Shown here piece by piece: positions 61,090-64,000 of a DNA stretch of 64,000 bases. Position 1 is the stretch's first letter. Each line of letters starts with the position of its first letter. Source of the stretch: Candidatus Dormiibacterota bacterium (GTDB taxonomy: Bacteria > Chloroflexota > Dormibacteria > Dormibacterales > Dormibacteraceae); contig JAMXLM010000011.1 in assembly GCA_024280995.1 (NCBI GenBank), forward strand, positions 62,001 through 126,000. Reading direction: 5' to 3'. The notes below the pieces were generated by a model. It did no database searches, was not told where the DNA came from, and saw only the letters and a list, made by a program, of their open reading frames with translations. Made by a program: the position numbers and the translations under genes.

Positions 61090-61925
61090 TTCCAGCACCA
61101 AGAAAGGCACCGCCGCGCCATGACGGCGAGCGCGTGCCGGCGGTAATCGGCGGTGCCGCGAACATCGTCTATCGGCTTCGCGGCGGCCGCGACGAGCTCA
61201 CCGAAACGGGCAAGCGTCGCTTCGCTCGGCCGCGTGTGGTTCGCCCAGTCGAGCTCGCCGGCGATGAACTCGTCCGCCTCCGTCGCCCGCAGCGGCGTAG
61301 GCCCGGCCGATCCGATGCCGGTGCCGGCGATGCGGCGGGTGGGGTCGAGTGCAAGCGCAAACGAGCAGACGGCGATCACCATCGCGTTGCGCGTGCCGAC
61401 CTTGGCGAACTGCTGCGGTCCCGGCGCCGAGGCAACCCAATAGGCGGCGATCAGCTCGTCCTTTTTCATCGCGTTGCGCTTGGGACCGGTGAAGAACTCG
61501 CGGACCGGGACTCGCCGAGCACCGGATGTCGATGCCAGCTCGACCTGAGCGTCGCAGGCCAGCAGCGGCGGGAGTGCGTCGCCCGCCGGCGAGGCGGTGC
61601 CGAGGTTCCCTCCGACGGTCCCCCGGTTGCGGATCTGCGGCGATCCCACGGTGCGCGACGCGATGGCGAGCGCCGGCAGCCGGTCGCCAAGCTCGTCGAC
61701 GAGCCGTGTGTAGGTCACTCCCGCGCCGACGCGCAGAAGGCCGTCCTCCATCCCCCATTCGGTCAGCTCGCCGATGCGGGTCAGGTCGATGAAGGCAGGC
61801 GGGCGGTTGTGGTCGAGGTTCAGCTCCACCATCACGTCCGTCCCGCCGGCGATCGGCACCGCCTCGGGGTGCGCCGCCTTCGTCTCCAGCGCCTCCACCC
61901 AGGTCGCCGGCTGGAAGAACTGCAT
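61086..61925 (-). CDS. Xanthine dehydrogenase FAD subunit
   Basis: 279-residue FAD-binding subunit: MQFFQPATWVEALE, IAGGTDVMVELNL, NRGTVGGNLGTASPAGDALPPLLA (parts) and GVTYTRLVDEL. The ATG at 61925 lies in a TGATG junction with the uricase stop; GTG 61928 one codon earlier is also in frame. It accepts electrons from the 2Fe-2S subunit and passes them to NAD+. Confidence 0.92.
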   Translation of the reverse strand: MQFFQPATWVEALETKAAHPEAVPIAGGTDVMVELNLDHNRPPAFIDLTRIGELTEWGMEDGLLRVGAGVTYTRLVDELGDRLPALAIASRTVGSPQIRNRGTVGGNLGTASPAGDALPPLLACDAQVELASTSGARRVPVREFFTGPKRNAMKKDELIAAYWVASAPGPQQFAKVGTRNAMVIAVCSFALALDPTRRIAGTGIGSAGPTPLRATEADEFIAGELDWANHTRPSEATLARFGELVAAAAKPIDDVRGTADYRRHALAVMARRCLSWCWN

Positions 61926-62779
61926 CACCAGGCGAGGCCGGGCGGGGGCGCATCGTCACGGATGACCGTGCCCTCGATGAGACCGTACGGCCGGTCGGCC
62001 GCGTAGAAGACCTCGTTCGGGTTGGTCATACCGAACGGCGAGAGATCGACGACGAAGTGGTGCTTGTTCGGCATCGAGAGGCGCACCTCGGCGATCTCCG
62101 GCCGCGCCCTCAACACCGCCTCGCCCATCGCGTAGAGCGTCTGCTGCAGGGAAAGGCTGTGCTTCCGCGCGAACGTCTCGAGGAGCGCACTCCTCGCCTC
62201 GACAAATGATCGGCCCCAGTCAAGCCCGGCCGAGTCGCTGTAACGCCACCGCGCCGACAGCGAGGTGGCCATGATCCGGTCGTTCGTCTCGGGCAGTGTC
62301 GTGTACCGGTCCTTGATGTAGCCGTGGAACTCAGAGCCGGTCGATTTGAGGACGACGAGATCCGTCACGCCCGCAACGACCCATGTGCCATCGTCGGTGC
62401 CCGTGACGGTGGCCACCCGCTTCTCGGACCCGGTCCGAACGAACGCGTGGTTGTGAAGGCGGTCCCACGCGAACTCCTCGATGTCGACCCGCGCGCGGTA
62501 GACGGAGGCGAAATCGCCCACGAAATGGCGCGCAAGTCGGATGCCGAACTCCTCGATCTCGCCGATGCCGTCCTTCGCGAAAGCGAAGACCGTGTTCTTC
62601 TGGGTGTCGGTCGGCACGACCTTGGAGTTGTCGCCGGTGAGGTGCGTCTCGGCGAAGTCGCCGGCGAGCGCGATGCTGACGTTGAGGTCCTTGATGTCGT
62701 GCGCGGTGCCCTGCTTGATGATCCGCACGACGTGCGTCTCCGACTTCCCGTACTGGTTGTCGCCGAGACGGAACTTCAT
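61925..62779 (-). CDS. Urate oxidase (uricase)
   Basis: 284-residue cofactor-free enzyme converting urate and O2 to 5-hydroxyisourate and H2O2. Features: FRLGDNQYGKSETHVVRI with the catalytic Lys, TDTQKNTVFAFAKD with the catalytic Thr region, EFHGYIKDRYTTLPET, and the C-terminal MPNKHHFVVDLSPFG with its His/Asn-type elements. The ATG overlaps the HIU hydrolase stop (ATGA). Hydrogen peroxide formed here needs a catalase from elsewhere. Confidence 0.95.
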   Translation of the reverse strand: MKFRLGDNQYGKSETHVVRIIKQGTAHDIKDLNVSIALAGDFAETHLTGDNSKVVPTDTQKNTVFAFAKDGIGEIEEFGIRLARHFVGDFASVYRARVDIEEFAWDRLHNHAFVRTGSEKRVATVTGTDDGTWVVAGVTDLVVLKSTGSEFHGYIKDRYTTLPETNDRIMATSLSARWRYSDSAGLDWGRSFVEARSALLETFARKHSLSLQQTLYAMGEAVLRARPEIAEVRLSMPNKHHFVVDLSPFGMTNPNEVFYAADRPYGLIEGTVIRDDAPPPGLAW

Positions 62780-63105
62780 GTCCCTTTGTAAGTGGTGTAG
62801 CCGAAAGCGCTGAGCAGCACCGGAACGTGGAGGCGCCCGCCGTCGAAGTTGAAGACGACGGCGATCGAGGGATAGAACGGGTTCAGGCCCGAACGTTCGA
62901 AGTACGGCCGCGTGTCGAACTCGAGCCGGTACTCCGCGGCTTCGAGCTCGTCGTCCGTGAGCTGGCGGACGCGGCCGTCGGCGTCGGTGGTCGCCTTTGC
63001 GACCTCCTTCCAATCCCCGTCGGGCTCGCGCCTGTGGAGCGCCACGTCGAGTCCGGCGGCCGGCGTCCCGCGCATCGTGTCGAGCACATGAGTCGAGATG
63101 CTCAT
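62776..63105 (-). CDS. 5-hydroxyisourate hydrolase
   Basis: 109-residue transthyretin-like enzyme turning 5-hydroxyisourate into OHCU. N-terminal STHVLDTMRGTPAAGLDV and C-terminal HVPVLLSAFGYTTYKGT carry the family His and YxGS/T ending. Translationally coupled to both neighbours by ATGA overlaps. Normal length. Confidence 0.95.
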   Translation of the reverse strand: MSISTHVLDTMRGTPAAGLDVALHRREPDGDWKEVAKATTDADGRVRQLTDDELEAAEYRLEFDTRPYFERSGLNPFYPSIAVVFNFDGGRLHVPVLLSAFGYTTYKGT

Positions 63106-63509
63106 CGCGCGTTCGCCATGCGGAGGTGCGCGATCTTCCGCAGCTCGCGCTTGGCCTCGACAAGCTCCTGGGCAGGGTCGTTCTTCATGCGCCGGCGCAG
63201 CTCCCCAAGGATCTCGTCCGCGGTGCGGCCGCTGGCAAAGATGAGAAAAACGTGGCCGAAACGGTCCTCATACCGTCGATTTTCGGCGGCCAGCTCCGTC
63301 AGCGTCGCGGCCGCCCCCTGCATCGCCTTGCTCTGCTCCCTAGCGGAATCCGCGCCCCCGCGCTCGCCGATCCGCGGATGGGCCTTCATCGCGCCGACCC
63401 ACTCGTCGTCGGTCAAAGCATCCATCGCCTGGTCCGGGTCAGCCCCCGCGGCAACTGCGTGCGCCCACCTCCTGCTCGCGAGACAGGCGTAGAGCTCGTC
63501 CTCATTCAA
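63102..63509 (-). CDS. OHCU decarboxylase
   Basis: 135 residues of the OHCU (2-oxo-4-hydroxy-4-carboxy-5-ureidoimidazoline) decarboxylase family, giving S-allantoin. The catalytic-histidine motif is AHPRIGERG and the signature ENRRYEDRFGHVFLIFASGR is present. It is about 25 residues shorter than usual, lacking part of the first helix, though CLASRRWAHAV remains. Overlaps the adenine deaminase gene by 8 bases. Confidence 0.92.
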   Translation of the reverse strand: MNEDELYACLASRRWAHAVAAGADPDQAMDALTDDEWVGAMKAHPRIGERGGADSAREQSKAMQGAAATLTELAAENRRYEDRFGHVFLIFASGRTADEILGELRRRMKNDPAQELVEAKRELRKIAHLRMANAR

Positions 63510-64000
63510 CGCCGAGCGACACCAGCTCGAACCTGCCGACGTCCACGAGCCCTCGGTCCGTGATCTTCAGCTCGGGGATGACGGACAGCGCAAGGAAGCT
63601 GAGCGTCATGAACGGCGACGCCATGGTCGCGCCCATCTCGCGCAGCCGCCCCTCCATCGATCGAAGCCGCTCATGCACCTCGCCAAGGGGGCGGTCGCTC
63701 ATCAGCCCCGCCACCGGCAACGGCAGCTCCTCAACGACCCTCCCGCCCTCGGCGATGACGATGCCGCCGCCAATCTCCGCCAGGCGCATCGCGCACGCGG
63801 CCATATCCTCGTCGTCGACGCCCAGGACGACGATGTTGTGGGCGTCGTGCGCGACCGTCGACGCGAACGCGCCGCGCTTCAAGCCCACGTTGGTCGCGAA
63901 ACCGATGCCGACCCGACCACTTGCGTGGTGGCGTTCGACCACCGCGATCTTGATGAGGTCCCGCGCGGGGTCGGCGACGACGCAACCGTCCTCGACAGCC
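63502..64000 (-). CDS. Adenine deaminase, C-terminal part (5' end outside window)
   Basis: About 165 residues of the C-terminal domain of the Ade-type enzyme that deaminates adenine to hypoxanthine. VERHHASGRVGIGF, LKRGAFASTVAHDAHNIVVLG, LPVAGLMSDRPLGEV and PFMTLSFLALSVIPELKITDRGLVDV (parts) match the domain. The frame stays open to base 64000; the metal-binding barrel is beyond the window. It is the first visible gene of the purine operon. Confidence 0.93.
   Translation of the reverse strand, partial: AVEDGCVVADPARDLIKIAVVERHHASGRVGIGFATNVGLKRGAFASTVAHDAHNIVVLGVDDEDMAACAMRLAEIGGGIVIAEGGRVVEELPLPVAGLMSDRPLGEVHERLRSMEGRLREMGATMASPFMTLSFLALSVIPELKITDRGLVDVGRFELVSLGVE

Overview
The window is high-G+C bacterial DNA, densely packed, with many GTG and TTG starts and 1-8 bp stop/start overlaps. 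A Tat-type Rieske protein, split cytochrome b6/subunit IV, OmpR-type two-component genes, a PucR-type regulator and the phosphoketolase/acetate kinase pair suggest an uncultivated soil-type member of the Terrabacteria (Chloroflexota, Dormibacterota or Actinomycetota side). This placement is an inference: no rRNA or ribosomal protein gene is present. The window starts inside trpS and ends inside an adenine deaminase gene.

Layout. 1-2499: end of trpS, then Rieske, cytochrome b6 and subunit IV. 2551-4942: DinB-like protein, membrane glycosyltransferase and a thioredoxin. 5167-8678: nitrogen assimilation (glnK, amtB, divergent glnA). 8774-12142: GAF/PucR-type regulator, SufS-like enzyme and a small membrane protein. 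12257-15423: a fused FtsE-FtsX protein followed by a coiled-coil M23 peptidase. 15608-15683: tRNA-Arg(CCT), whose promoter and 5' part are duplicated just upstream. 15750-18894: a compact redox operon (Ser/Thr-rich anchored protein ending in a flavinylation-like motif, ferric-reductase-type membrane protein, NuoF-like protein, ferredoxin, ApbE). 18921-30993: two-component system, PQQ-type propeller, zinc-ribbon membrane proteins, msrA, an MFS transporter, OsmC, a serine hydrolase, small proteins, a thioredoxin with zinc ribbon, and ackA. 31193-36098: phosphoketolase and a P-type ATPase.

36116-53737 reads as a nucleobase-catabolism island. It holds a nucleosidase-like protein, an amidase, a barbiturase/cyanurate-hydrolase-family enzyme, a three-subunit molybdenum hydroxylase, a cyclase-family hydrolase, a MatB-like malonyl-CoA synthetase, a UraA-type permease, a CodA-like amidohydrolase, genuine codA and a CodB-like permease. 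Together they fit the oxidative pyrimidine route: cytosine to uracil to barbiturate to ureidomalonate to malonate plus urea to malonyl-CoA. The molybdenum hydroxylase is a candidate for the uracil-oxidising step.

53798-64000 is a purine/urate/allantoin island: DUF3830, allantoate amidohydrolase and allantoinase on the plus strand. A long overlapping minus-strand operon carries adenine deaminase, OHCU decarboxylase, HIU hydrolase, uricase, three xanthine dehydrogenase subunits, 8-oxoguanine deaminase and an unidentified 108-residue protein. The steps from adenine to ureidoglycolate are all present.

Two families of repeated, structured intergenic elements occur. One pair is at 5007-5162 and 31017-31190, each abutting the stop codon of a minus-strand gene. 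The other pair is at 43138-43255 and 54240-54360, next to the two catabolic islands. Both show paired base changes in hairpin arms.
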